This document shows, in pieces, positions 1 to 7,644 of a stretch of 24,465 bases of DNA. Position numbers and translations under genes: made by a program. The DNA lies in NCBI GenBank assembly GCA_003427395.1, contig BFEA01000255.1, positions 588,547 through 613,011 of the forward strand, written 5' to 3'. Below the pieces are notes generated by a model. It was not told the DNA's origin and made no database searches. It saw nothing but the letters and a program-made list of their open reading frames with translations. This DNA is from Chara braunii (lineage: Eukaryota; Streptophyta; Charophyceae; Charales; Characeae). How positions within the stretch are numbered: position 1 is the stretch's first letter; each line of letters begins with the position of its first letter.

Positions 1-190
1 GTTTGTTGTCCTCTTCTCTCTCTCTGCCTACGGTTTACCGGGCAGTTCTATTTGTGACGATATATATATATACCCTCGTTTGTTGTCCTCTTCTCCCTCT
101 CTGCCTACGGTTTACCGGGCAGTTCTATTTGACGATATATATATATCTGTTTGTGACGATATATATATATGACGATATATATATATATAT
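1..190. repeat. Tandem pair of a CTGCC/GGCAG hairpin motif plus (AT)n
   Basis: Two near-identical segments of about 77 bp stand side by side. Each has TTTGTTGTCCTCTTC, then a hairpin-forming motif (24-45 and 101-122: CTGCC, an ACGGTTTACC core, then GGGCAG), then TTCTATTTG and an (AT)n run. The core CGGTTTACCG is itself an inverted repeat. Related motifs occur at 2102-2123, 6960-6981 and about 7145-7163, so this is a dispersed family. The 121-codon open frame crossing it is low-complexity and not a credible gene. Confidence 0.7.
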
Positions 191-452
191 ATATTTTGCT
201 CGCCTGTCACTTCTGAGTCCTGACATATTTTCTGCCCTTCTATCTTTCTCAAAGCCCTGTCCCTCATCAATCAACACTTGTGGGTGGATGGCGGACACAT
301 GTGCAGCATTGGGATATCAGTTAGGTACTGGGCCTTGCTCCACTGCTCAACATTCTACGTGCATTTAGACAACTTTCTGGACTAGGTGCATTGGGACCAG
401 TCCTACATTTTGAATATCCAGACGGTTATGAGCTTCAGATACGTATAGAGTC
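191..452. other. Unassigned spacer
   Basis: I see no recognisable gene, RNA or repeat. A frame runs through this part into the MITE that follows, but its peptide has no family features I can recognise. Confidence 0.4.
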
Positions 453-612
453 ATATAGACCATACTTGCAAGCGGACGCCGTCCGGGCGGTTCCGCACGT
501 GCGGCGGCGTCCGGTCCGGTCCAGGTCTGTACGGTCTGGGGGGAGGATGCCGCACGCGGCAAAGCGGACCGGACGCTCGTCCGGTCCGTCTGCTTGCAAG
601 TATGATATAGAC
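453..612. mobile_element. hAT-like MITE, 144 bp, with 8-bp target-site duplication
   Basis: The terminal inverted repeats are CATACTTGCAAGCGGAC (461-477) and its complement at 588-604, with 16 of 17 positions matching. Immediately outside lies a perfect 8-bp direct repeat, ATATAGAC, at 453-460 and 605-612. An 8-bp duplication is the hallmark of hAT-superfamily transposition. The interior is very GC-rich and carries many CGGTCCG/CGGACCG words, including a perfect 11-bp inverted repeat with a 2-nt spacer (565-575 and 578-588). There is no transposase coding capacity, so it is non-autonomous. The boundaries are directly visible; the superfamily is inferred from duplication length. Confidence 0.85.
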
Positions 613-815
613 TATTATGGAGTGTTTGTGGAGCGAGGCCCACTGTATGGATCCATATCATTCAACTATCAAATGCCAGTGGACATCATTTTGGACATCT
701 ACCTGGTAGGGAAAAAAAAAAAAAAAGGCTCCCTGCCGCAGTGGGTAGCAGAAAACTGCGCTGTAGCATTGGTCAACGAACACCAAAAGTCAAAGTTGTA
801 TATTACCTTCCCCCC
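613..815. other. Unassigned spacer with an A14-type run
   Basis: Contains a short poly(A) run at about 712-726. I see no gene or further repeat structure. Confidence 0.4.
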
Positions 816-896
816 GAATACAACATACTGTCATTATAGCTGTATTTAGACTGAAAGATACCCCAAATACAGCTATAATAATCGTACATTGTATTC
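816..896. repeat. Short fold-back element (32-bp arms)
   Basis: Arms at 816-847 and 865-896 match as inverted repeats at about 27 of 32 positions, including a perfect 15-bp core (ATTATAGCTGTATTT at 833-847 and its complement at 865-879), around a 17-nt loop. The outer ends are GAATAC and GTATTC. No clear target duplication is visible. It is probably a MITE-type relic. Confidence 0.65.
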
Positions 897-953
897 CGGA
901 GAAGAAGGTAGAAGCAGACAGGCTTGCTTGTCAACATAGTACGCAAAGGGTGT

Positions 954-1032
954 ATTCCATGGCCTTTCTCCTTTTCTTTTTTGGGGGGGGCATTCCATGG
1001 CCTTTCTCCGTTTCTTTTTTTTGGGGGGGGGG
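954..1032. repeat. Tandem duplication of about 38 bp ending in a G run
   Basis: Two copies of ATTCCATGGCCTTTCTCC followed by a pyrimidine stretch and a run of 8 to 10 G start at 954 and 992. The second G run abuts the fold-back element that begins at 1029. Confidence 0.7.
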
Positions 1033-1259
1033 AACTACGCGGGAGGTACAAAAATGAGTTATAATTGCACTATGGCCCAAGATACAGTTTCGAATTGCAG
1101 CTTGGGCAATGAATACAACCCAGCTTTCTGGCCAGGTAGGGTGCCCGAAGTGCAATTGCAAACTGTATCTTGCCCCCTAGTGCAATTATAATTTATAAGT
1201 CGGTTTTTTTTTTGTTTTTTTTTTTGTAGTTGTTGTTGTGACTCTACTGAAGTTACCCC
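1029..1259. mobile_element. Fold-back MITE, family copy A
   Basis: A 40-nt inverted repeat (1060-1099 against 1151-1190, 35 matches) sits inside ends that read GGGGAACTAC at 1029 and GAAGTTACCCC at 1249-1259. The left end continues ACGCGG, GGT and ACAAAAA, which it shares with copy B at 7237-7400. The right side has picked up T-rich low-complexity DNA (1203-1226). No protein-coding capacity. No target duplication is visible for this copy, whose left flank is a G run. Confidence 0.7.
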
Positions 1260-1293
1260 TTTATTTTATTTCAAGTTTTAACAGTCCCCACTT

Positions 1294-1375
1294 CTGCTGG
1301 AGGTGCTGATATGAGCAGACACCTCTAGCAGCCCTGTGGATGGCTCCAATCTATTGTTGGGGCCCTCCTACTGGC
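1294..1375 (-). repeat. Small hairpin next to a degraded SINE-like core
   Basis: CTGCTGGAGGTG (1294-1305) pairs with CACCTCTAGCAG (1320-1331) at 11 of 12 positions. Directly after, 1342-1375 resembles the complement of the SINE-like core seen at 3687, 8081 and 11162 (GGCTCC, ATCTATTG, GGGG, CTGG blocks). The terminal hairpin of that family is not recognisable here, so I regard this as an old fragment. Confidence 0.45.
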
Positions 1376-1587
1376 ATTGTAAAACATCTTTTCATTTCGT
1401 TAGTACCCAACTGGTCGCATCAGGATGAACATGTCCGTGTACCCTACACCATTATATGTCATACATGTCAGCGAACTGCCATTTCGTCAAATTTGAACGA
1501 AATTGAAACTAAGTTTTTTGGCCGAAAACTCGTCCAAATTTGCTGCTCCTGAGGGTCCGGCGTTCTTAAAGCGCTGGACGCCCTGGA

Positions 1588-1680
1588 TGTATATGGACTT
1601 AGCTTGAGACGAGATACATCCAAGGGGGGGGCGCCTGGATGTATGATCATGTATCTGGTCTCAAGCCAATTCCATATACA
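1588..1680. repeat. Fold-back element with 32-bp arms
   Basis: The arm at 1588-1619 (begins TGTATATGGA, contains GCTTGAGAC) pairs with 1649-1680 (ends TCCATATACA) at 29 of 32 positions. A second pairing between CATCCA and TGGATG lies in the loop around a G run. No target duplication is evident. MITE-like by structure only. Confidence 0.7.
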
Positions 1681-2040
1681 ACGGGCTTGACCTTACTAGA
1701 CGGTGTTTGTTGATCGTCGTTGTCAATGAGAGCAGAGTCTCAAACCCTCCCAGCAAACACTCACCATGACTTTCGGAGGCCCGAAACGCAACAACAGCTG
1801 CCGATTAAATTTATCAACGGCGGCCCGACCCTGAAATTTGTGGCAGTTAACAAGCTGTCTATTTTTTGTTTTTCAAGCGGGGAAAGGCACTGGTGGTTTA
1901 AGATTATCATTGGTCAGGCAAACTATGCAGAGTCGTGCAGACTGTAGAGGCTTCATCCTCGTGACGAGTCGTCAGTGAAATTCTGCCCAAACAGTCTTTC
2001 GCAGCCCCCCTTTTCTTGTTCCTTTCGCGCTTTCTGCGCA
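1681..2040. other. Unassigned spacer
   Basis: There is a 75-codon frame at 1720-1947 but no domain, compositional or splice evidence that it is a gene. No repeat was recognised. Confidence 0.4.
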
Positions 2041-2123
2041 CGGTTCACTCTCCACTTCACTGCCCACGGTTCACTGGCCTGTGAACCGTGTGACTTCAAC
2101 TCTGCCCACGGTTCACTGGGCAG
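2035..2123. repeat. Cluster of CACGGTTCAC hairpins
   Basis: Three forward copies of an ACGGTTCACT word occur here. One forms a perfect 10-bp inverted repeat with 6-nt spacer (CACGGTTCAC 2065-2074, GTGAACCGTG 2081-2090). Another forms a 7-bp stem, CTGCCCA 2102-2108 with TGGGCAG 2117-2123, equivalent to the motif at 24-45 and 101-122. Confidence 0.7.
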
Positions 2124-2380
2124 TTTTGTGAAATGTAGGTGAGAGAGAAAGGGAGAAAAGGACAAGAGAATTGAAGAAATCGGGGGCTGTGACAAATGTT
2201 TCGTGGGAGTCTCAACGACTCGTCAGGAGGCTGAGCCCTCCACAGTCTCCAGGGTCCCCTAACAGAGGATACTGCAAGTGGTAAATCCACCTGAAACTGA
2301 GTCAAGGCAGACTATCACCCACCCACACAAGACGAAAGATCCTACAGACTGTAGGGGGGGGCCATCAGGATTGGTCAAAT

Positions 2381-2700
2381 GACCATGGACTCTAGGGGTC
2401 CTGGGGCCGTACAGCCCTGCAATGGTCATACGGAAGATTGGTGAAATGACCATGGACTCTAGTAGGGGCCATGGGGCCGTACAGCCCGGCCATGGTCATA
2501 TGGCGGCAGAGTTCTGGGGACCATGGGCATATGGGCTGGGCCATGGTCATCTGAGCATGGAACCCTAGGGACCATGGCCAGTATGGGCCAGTTGGGAATC
2601 GCATACCCATAATGACCACCTGTCATAAGGCCATGGAATTATAGGGGCCATGGAAGTCTAGGGGCACGCTTTTATGGCCATACGGCCCATACATACGCAG
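2381..2700. repeat. Diverged tandem repeat rich in CCATGG palindromes
   Basis: Units of roughly 50-67 bp contain GACCATGG, ACTCTAGGGG, GGGCCGTACAGCCC and CATGGTCAT blocks. The clearest pair begins at 2381 and 2448 (67-bp period), with further decayed units at about 2519 and 2570. CCATGG or near-CCATGG words recur throughout. This is an old minisatellite with no coding sense. Confidence 0.65.
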
Positions 2701-2891
2701 CTATGAACAAGTGTATTTAATATTTGTCTAAGGTTTGGATAAGAATAATTATTGCATGCTGGAGAGCCACTGCTGCATATTTACGCCCATTCCCAAAAAA
2801 AAACAAAAAACAAAAAATTGTGCCCACTGAGCTGTCAGACAGGTGGTGGTGTTCCTTGTACTCCCAGGCATGGTGGTCCCCCCCTGGGGGG

Positions 2892-2990
2892 GTCCAGGAT
2901 GGGTGCAGGATGTGTGTGTTCCAGACCCATCCTGGACCCATCCTGGAGCCATCCTGCACCCATCCTGGACCCATCCTGGAGCCATCCTGG
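2892..2990. repeat. 11-bp minisatellite with 33-bp higher-order unit and an inverted arm
   Basis: Six contiguous 11-bp units run from 2924 to 2989 (variants of GACCCATCCTG) in the order A A B, C A B, giving a 33-bp higher-order period. Upstream, 2892-2912 is a perfect 21-nt inverted copy of 2950-2970, so the array could fold back on itself. Frames through it read repetitive Pro/Ser/Trp peptides and are not genes. Confidence 0.85.
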
Positions 2991-3357
2991 GGGCTCCACA
3001 CCGTAGATCCTTCGGACCCATCCTGGCTGGGAGAGTTACTCCCTGCAGTGCTGGAAGTGACATGGGGCTAGATGTGCATTTGGAGCTGCAAGTTGGGAGT
3101 TGCAAGAAACGACTGTGGAGCCGAAATCTGACTTGGACTTCAGATCCATACATACCCAGAAGGGCTTATGTTACTTCGCTAGAATCTCCACTAGAATCTC
3201 CACTAGAATCTTGGAGAGGTGGGAGGAGCTCTAGTACCTTTAGCATGAGAGTGTTTGAGACAGCTTCTGAACTTACGTGAATGAATGGTGTATTGTATTG
3301 ATGTTTCTGAGTTTCAGGGTATAAGGAAGCGGAAGCCAAGTGCACAGAGCTAGCGAG

Positions 3358-3360
<3 letters not shown>
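2991..3360. repeat. Spacer with a 12-bp tandem triplet
   Basis: AGAATCTCCACT is repeated at 3181-3192 and 3193-3204, followed by a decayed third unit at 3205. The rest of the stretch is not recognisable. Confidence 0.6.
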
Positions 3361-3439
<79 letters not shown>

Positions 3440-3602
3440 GGAGCGGAGGAGGAGGAGGAGGCAGAGGGAGGAGATAGGAGGAGGGGAAGGGGTGAAGATA
3501 TAAGGAGAAGGGGTGAGGAGGGGGAAGGAGGAACAGGAGGAGGGAGGAGTTGGGGGAGGGAGGAGGAGGAAGGACGAGACAGAAGAGGGAGGGAGGGAGG
3601 AA
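3361..3602. repeat. (GA)n microsatellite continuing into a GGA-rich purine tract
   Basis: About 38 GA units (3361-3436) are followed by some 165 bp that is nearly all purine on the + strand, with many GGA, GGAG and GGGAGG words. Polypurine mirror tracts of this kind can adopt triplex structures. The minus-strand frame (poly Ser-Leu) is an artefact of the repeat. Confidence 0.9.
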
Positions 3603-3636
3603 GTGCCCGTTCGTTTCAAAGACACTATGGCATTTT

Positions 3637-3835
3637 GAGGCTCGGCTTCAACCCTTCGGGGTACAATTCTGGTTACTACTTGTTAAGGGACGCTGGACCC
3701 GGTTTCCAGCAGGTGCTGCTCCCCACCAATAGATTGGAGCCACCGGGGGGGGTATCACAGGGGGCTGCTCTTATCACCCTCTAGGATACAATCCCGGTCT
3801 TTTTTGGGGGGGAAAAAAAAGAGGCTCGGCTTCAA
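3637..3835 (+). mobile_element. SINE-like retroposon with 15-bp target-site duplication
   Basis: GAGGCTCGGCTTCAA occurs at 3637-3651 and again at 3821-3835, the second copy directly after an A8 tail (3813-3820). The inserted element is thus 3652-3820, about 169 bp. It carries the family hairpin GCTGGA...TCCAGC (3692-3710) preceded by GGGAC, then AGGTGCTGCTCCCCACC and AATAGATTGGAGCC. The A tail plus long direct repeat is the signature of LINE-driven target-primed reverse transcription. I see no tRNA, 5S or 7SL head. It could be a short non-autonomous element or a 5'-truncated 3' end of a LINE. Confidence 0.85.
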
Positions 3836-4120
3836 TAGCTGGGCGAGGTCCTGGTGGCTTTTTTTATTTTTTTTATTTTTTGGGTACTGGTGATTTGATG
3901 TTGCAGACCTGCATGGTAGTCCAGAAAATGGCACAGACCTGCATGGGACATGCCACCAGCAAGGAAGTGGAATCATGAGGTACCACGGCGACAGCCAAAG
4001 GGAGATTGACTGGGCAGGCAGCTGCTGGAGGACGTTGAGCGTCGATCCTGGTAGTTGGAGTGGAAGGGGGTTTACTCTGTAGAGTCTGTACCTGAGTGGA
4101 AGAAATCTCCATGGTACATA
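3836..4120. other. Unassigned spacer with T-rich start
   Basis: A T/A-rich run at 3858-3881, then mixed sequence containing repeated CAGACCTGCATGG words (about 3904 and 3932). No gene recognised. Confidence 0.4.
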
Positions 4121-4245
4121 GACCTGGATGATGGACCATAGATGGGACATGAGTCCATCAGCAAGGTACTGGGAGTGGAAGGAGGTGCAGACCTGGATGA
4201 TGGACCACATACATGGGACATGAGTCCATCAGCAAGGTACTGGGA
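4121..4245. repeat. 69-bp tandem duplication
   Basis: Unit 1 starts GACCTGGATGATGGACCA at 4121 and unit 2 starts with the same words at 4190. Both continue with TGGGACATGAGTCCATCAGC and AAGGTACTGGGA. They are nearly identical, so the duplication is recent. Confidence 0.8.
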
Positions 4246-4324
4246 ACTCCAGGTATAGTGGACAGAGGGTGGCCGTCAATTTGGATAATAGGAAAGGAAG
4301 AAGAGGTGATATGATATGACGTGC

Positions 4325-4443
4325 AGGTACGCTGGACCTGGTTTCCAGCGGGTGTTGCTCCCCACCAATAGACGGAGCCGCCATGAGTAGTAGTGGTGTC
4401 TGCTTTCACCAGCACCACTACCACGTCCTCTGGCCGTTTTTTC

Positions 4444-4478
<35 letters not shown>

Positions 4479-4550
4479 TTCACCAGCACCACTACTACCT
4501 CCTCTGGCCGTTTTTTCCAAAAAAATAATAATAATAATAATAAAAAAAAA
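4325..4550 (+). mobile_element. SINE-like copy with duplicated 3' segment and two A tails
   Basis: The family hairpin GCTGGA...TCCAGC (4331-4349) is followed by GGTGTTGCTCCCCACC and AATAGACGGAGCC. A further tail segment (CTTTCACCAGCACCACTACC, then CCTCTGGCCG and TTTTTTCC) leads to a 32-nt A run (4445-4476). That tail segment is repeated with two or three changes at 4477-4518 and followed by an A/AAT-rich second tail (4519-4550). This tail resembles the tails of the minus-strand copies at 7993-8134 and 24140-24298. No clean flanking duplication is visible. Confidence 0.7.
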
Positions 4551-4871
4551 GAGCACGGGAGGGAGGGGGGTTGGGAGCCCAATTGAAAGGCTTACAGACC
4601 TATGCCCCGGTGAATTGAAAGGCTTATGGACCCCTGGCGGTGGGTTGAAAGGCTTGCAGGGGGAAAAAAGGCCTACGATTATGAACCCTTCTAGCAAAAA
4701 AAGGCCTACAATTACGAACCCTTCTAGCAAAAAAAGGCTTACAGACCTGTGGCGCTGGATTGAAAGGCTTACAGGAAAAAAAAAAGGGGTCTTACAGACC
4801 AGTGGCTTAATATAGGTAAAACAGACTTACAGACCTGTGGCTTACAGAGAAGAAAGGCTTATGAACCAACT

Positions 4872-4934
4872 GGCCTAGCTCAGTTGGTACACCCCTGCAC
4901 TGTTGAAATGCAGACCTGAGTTCGAACTCCACTA
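4872..4934 (+). repeat. tRNA-derived SINE head, copy 1
   Basis: An A-box-like TAGCTCAGTTGG (4876-4887) and a B-box-like GTTCGAACTCC (4920-4930) are spaced as in a tRNA. Between them CTGCA...TGCAG forms a 5-bp anticodon-like stem around a 9-nt loop. There is no acceptor-stem pairing, so it is a tRNA-derived repeat and not a tRNA gene. Other copies lie at 5086-5156 (+), 8308-8351 (-) and 8516-8710 (-). Confidence 0.7.
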
Positions 4935-5046
4935 GAAAAGAAAGGCTTATAGTTCGAACTCCACTAGAAAAGAAAGGCTTATAATTCGAACTCCACTAGA
5001 AAAGAAGGCTTATAGTTCAAACTCCACTAGAAAAGAAAGGCTTACA
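4920..5046 (+). repeat. 32-bp tandem array derived from the tRNA-like B-box end
   Basis: Four units begin at 4920, 4952, 4984 and 5015. Each starts with the B-box word GTTCGAACTCC (ATTCGAACTCC and GTTCAAACTCC in units 3 and 4), followed by ACTAGAAAAGAAAGGCTTA. The array amplifies only the 3' end of the tRNA-derived sequence. Confidence 0.85.
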
Positions 5047-5085
5047 GACCTGTGGCTACAGAAAAGAAAGTCTTATGAACCAACT

Positions 5086-5156
5086 GGCCTGATTGGTATC
5101 TCAGTTGGTACACCCCTGAATTATTGAAATACAGACCTGAGTTTGAACTCCACTAG
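5086..5156 (+). repeat. tRNA-derived SINE head, copy 2
   Basis: Same layout as copy 1: ATCTCAGTTGG in the A-box position and GTTTGAACTCC in the B-box position. It has an 8-nt insertion before the A box and a decayed stem. It lies within the 214-bp duplication of copy 1. Confidence 0.65.
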
Positions 5157-5345
5157 AAAAGAAGACCTGTGGCTTACAGGGGAAAAAAGGTTTACAGTGG
5201 ATTAAAAAGAGGTTTACAGTGGGTAAAAAAAGGTTTACAGTGTATTGAAAAAATGGTTACAGGTGCGTGGCGGTGGATTGCACTGCTTACCAAAAAGGAA
5301 ACGCTTAGGGACATGTGGCGGTGGATTGAAAGGCTTACAGACCCC

Positions 5346-5600
5346 CTCCTACTGAAAATACGTGCGGCCTGCGGCGGTGGCGAGTGCAAAGACACAGGAT
5401 TTATGGTCATGTGGTTGTTTAAAGGGGAGGAGGGGGGCGGGGGCGGGAGGGGGTGTGTGGAATCAATGCTGTTGGGTGAGACCTCCTAAAGGGAGCCACC
5501 ATACCCTTTGTAGATGAGGTTGGGAAAATGTGGAGAGGGGGACGAGAAGGGGGTTAGAGGGCAAAGGAGGGTGAGGAGGAAACAGTTTTTGGACTATCAT
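5346..5600. other. G-rich spacer with a quadruplex-capable run
   Basis: 5424-5453 on the + strand holds several closely spaced G tracts (GGGG, GGGGGG, GGGGG, GGG, GGGGG) compatible with G-quadruplex folding. The rest is purine-rich without identifiable genes. Confidence 0.5.
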
Positions 5601-6384
5601 TTCAGAGGCATGCTCTCAATTTGTTTTGATTAAAAAAAAAATAAAAAAAAATGATAAAAGTATTAAAATTTAAAAACAAATACTTGCAATGAACCCAGTC
5701 TGGAGAGAAACTCGTCAATGTTTAAGTACAAGATGTCTCAGCGCATGTCAATCTCTCTCCAATAATCATGAATGTGATCTGAAGTACAATGTCTCGTAAC
5801 CAAAGGATGAAGCTGATAGGAGGGAGATAAGACTTAGAAGGTGGAAGAGAAAGTATCCATCAATGTCATCGAATATAGATCTCTGTCATGTCCGACTCCT
5901 CCTTCGGGCATCTCCCCGCTGTCCACGTCAGCATACAGTATCCCAAAGACGAGCCTGGCGAGAACCGATCACAACATAGTGCCACGTAGGCACAGATCTC
6001 CCATAAAGATGTCACAGCAGTGCGCAATGTCGACAGCAATAATCAGGTAAGCGTCTCTCTCTCTCTCTCAACCAATCTCACAGCCCTGATCTCCCTCCTC
6101 GTCAATATGCAATCTGTGTCGACAACAATGTGTATAGTGCCACGACAGCAATCAAGTCTCCAGTTGGTGCCAAGAGCAGAAGAGAGGCGCCAGCAACGCA
6201 AGGCAACAGTCTCGCGTCATTGTCAAACACAATGCCAGCGTAATGCAGAAAAATAAACTGAACAATGTTTGACTCAGCATTACATCCAAATTCTTACCAA
6301 ATTTGAAATTAAAAATAAATATGAAAAACAAATAATAATAATAAAAATAAGGAAAAATGAAGAGAGAATTAAAATAAATGTGTT
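5601..6384. other. Unassigned AT-rich region
   Basis: A/T runs at 5628-5690 and 6300-6380 border a less biased stretch with a 69-codon and a 78-codon frame. A good consensus splice donor, CAGGTAAGC, occurs at 6044-6052, followed by a CT repeat. No matching acceptor, protein family or second exon was recognised, so I do not call a gene. Confidence 0.35.
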
Positions 6385-6750
6385 GGGGGCCATGTTTTAA
6401 ATACCGCCATCTTTGGCCATTTTTTTCTTTTCTTTTTTGGCTTAGTCAAATTCCTTGAAAATTTGTAGATGTGTATCTCACATGATACAAAACTCATAAA
6501 AAAATAAAATAATAATAATAAAATTGTTCAGGCCCCAAAATAAAGTGAAAACACAAAGTGAAAAGAGAAAAAAACCCAAAATAGTGAGTGGGCGAGCATG
6601 TTTTGACACTGCCATCTTTGGCTATTTTCATTTTGTTTTGGCTTAGCAAAATGCCTTCCAAATTTATAGGCATGTACCTCACATCATAGAGAACTTAAAA
6701 AATAATTCAGAAAAAAAACAAAATAATTTTTAGGCCCCGAAATAATTTTT
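6385..6750. repeat. Diverged tandem duplication of about 160 bp
   Basis: 6385-6545 and 6591-6750 share, in order, CATGTTTT, CGCCATCTTTGGC (CTGCCATCTTTGGC), a T-rich stretch, TTTGGCTTAG, CAAAT..CCTT, TCTCACATGAT and CAGGCCCC/TAGGCCCC blocks. The similarity appears to be about three quarters by eye. No coding capacity. Confidence 0.65.
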
Positions 6751-6787
6751 GGTGGGGGCCGAAACCCTTGCGGTTCGAACTCCCGAA

Positions 6788-6824
6788 CGTACGGAGGTCG
6801 GCCCCGGGGGCCTCCATACGTACG
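6788..6824. repeat. GC-rich hairpin between CGTACG words
   Basis: CGTACGGAGG on the left and CCTCC...CGTACG on the right fold around GGCCCC/GGGGGCC. This may be a decayed terminal repeat; no partner element was identified. Confidence 0.45.
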
Positions 6825-6939
6825 GACTGGTAACCGTATATAGGTCCGTCCTGAACGCAGGCCACCCTCTATATATTATATACAGCCTCCTGATGAATCA
6901 GCGAATCTCCAATGAAACTGTCTGTCACAGCCCCTCGTC

Positions 6940-7163
6940 TGTCATCCTCTGTTCCTTCTCTGCCTACAGTTTACCAGGAAGTCCTGTTTGACCATATATC
7001 AATCACTATATATGTTATAAACTTCGGAAACCTCCAAAAGAAGCGAAAACAAAACCTATCCAAATACAAAAAATGAAAGGTAACTTCATTATGGTAGTAT
7101 ACCAACCAGTTTCAAAATTGTCCTCTACTCCCACTCTTCTTCCAGTTCACCGGGCAGTTCTCT
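6940..7163. repeat. Decayed copies of the CTGCC/GGCAG motif family
   Basis: 6960-6981 (CTGCCTACAGTTTACCAGGA) and about 7145-7163 (GTTCACCGGGCAGTTC) match the motif at 24-45 and 101-122. They include the upstream GTCATCCTCTG/TTCTC stretch in the first case and a following TGACGATA or TGACCATA in both. Confidence 0.6.
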
Positions 7164-7226
7164 ATGACGATACTTATACCGACATTGTTTGCAGAAACCA
7201 CCAGTCCATATCAGGCCGGTGCTAGC

Positions 7227-7410
7227 ATAATTAAAGGGGGAAACTACGCGGTGGTCACAAAAACAGTTTGAAATTGCACTTCAGGCATTTGGCCTGAAAA
7301 TGTGGAATGTATACAAGCTAGCTTGCAGGTCCGGCACAGTCAAGAGGGGGGGTGTAATGTTCGGGGGAATGCCTGAAGTGCAATTTCGTGTAGTTACCCC
7401 ATTATTAAAG
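7227..7410. mobile_element. Fold-back MITE, family copy B, Mutator-like by target duplication
   Basis: The element spans 7237-7400, with ends GGGGAAACTAC and GTAGTTACCCC (10 of 11 positions pair). It shares ACTACGCGG and ACAAAAA with copy A at 1029. Inside is a perfect 20-bp inverted repeat (GAAATTGCACTTCAGGCATT at 7270-7289 against 7368-7387). Flanking 10-bp direct repeats ATAATTAAAG (7227-7236) and ATTATTAAAG (7401-7410) differ at one base. A 9-11 bp duplication is typical of Mutator-like elements; the superfamily call is inferred. No transposase is present. Confidence 0.75.
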
Positions 7411-7452
7411 CGTTGGACCAGGTGCAGGCAGACCGGTTTCAGAGAAGTGAGG

Positions 7453-7459
7453 CCTGATG

Positions 7460-7503
<44 letters not shown>

Positions 7504-7511
7504 CCTGATGC
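7453..7511 (-). repeat. Poly(T) run bounded by 8-bp direct repeats
   Basis: CCTGATGC at 7453-7460 and at 7504-7511 flank AA plus about 41 T. The arrangement resembles a retroposition event that deposited only the poly(A) tail on the minus strand. An assembly or slippage artefact is possible. Confidence 0.6.
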
Positions 7512-7644
7512 CCTTTCCGTTGCACTGGTGATTTAACTGGTTCTTTTTTTCATTTTTTTTCTTTTTCTTTGAACAATGCTGACAGTGTAGAGCCGTCAAT
7601 CAGGTTGGAGATTAAGGGATACCAGTTCTAGATTTTAAGAAACA

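Larger units (their letters stand above)
4560..5345 (+). repeat. Satellite-like field of GGCTTACAGACCTGTGG / GATTGAAAGGCTTA units
   Basis: Irregular units of roughly 30 bp built from GATTGAAAGGCTTACAGACC and TGTGGCGGTG are repeated many times, interrupted by short A runs. A larger duplication with a 214-bp period carries the segment from about 4831 to 4934 again at about 5045-5156, including the tRNA-like sequence. The open frames through the field are repeats, not genes. Confidence 0.75.

Noticed and set aside
391-849. 152-codon open frame
   Set aside because: It runs through the MITE (453-612) and into a fold-back; its Arg/Pro-rich middle is simply the GC-rich transposon.
3350-3625. Ser/Leu-repeat protein on the minus strand
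   Set aside because: Translation of the (GA)n and GGA-rich tract.
4872-4934. Functional tRNA gene
   Set aside because: A and B boxes are good but no acceptor stem forms, and the sequence recurs as repeat copies.
4560-5345. CRISPR-like array
   Set aside because: Units are contiguous or irregular, vary in length and carry no unique spacers; the context is eukaryotic repeat DNA.
6044-6052. Exon ending at a consensus splice donor (CAGGTAAGC)
   Set aside because: No acceptor, no second exon and no recognisable protein; one donor match is expected by chance.
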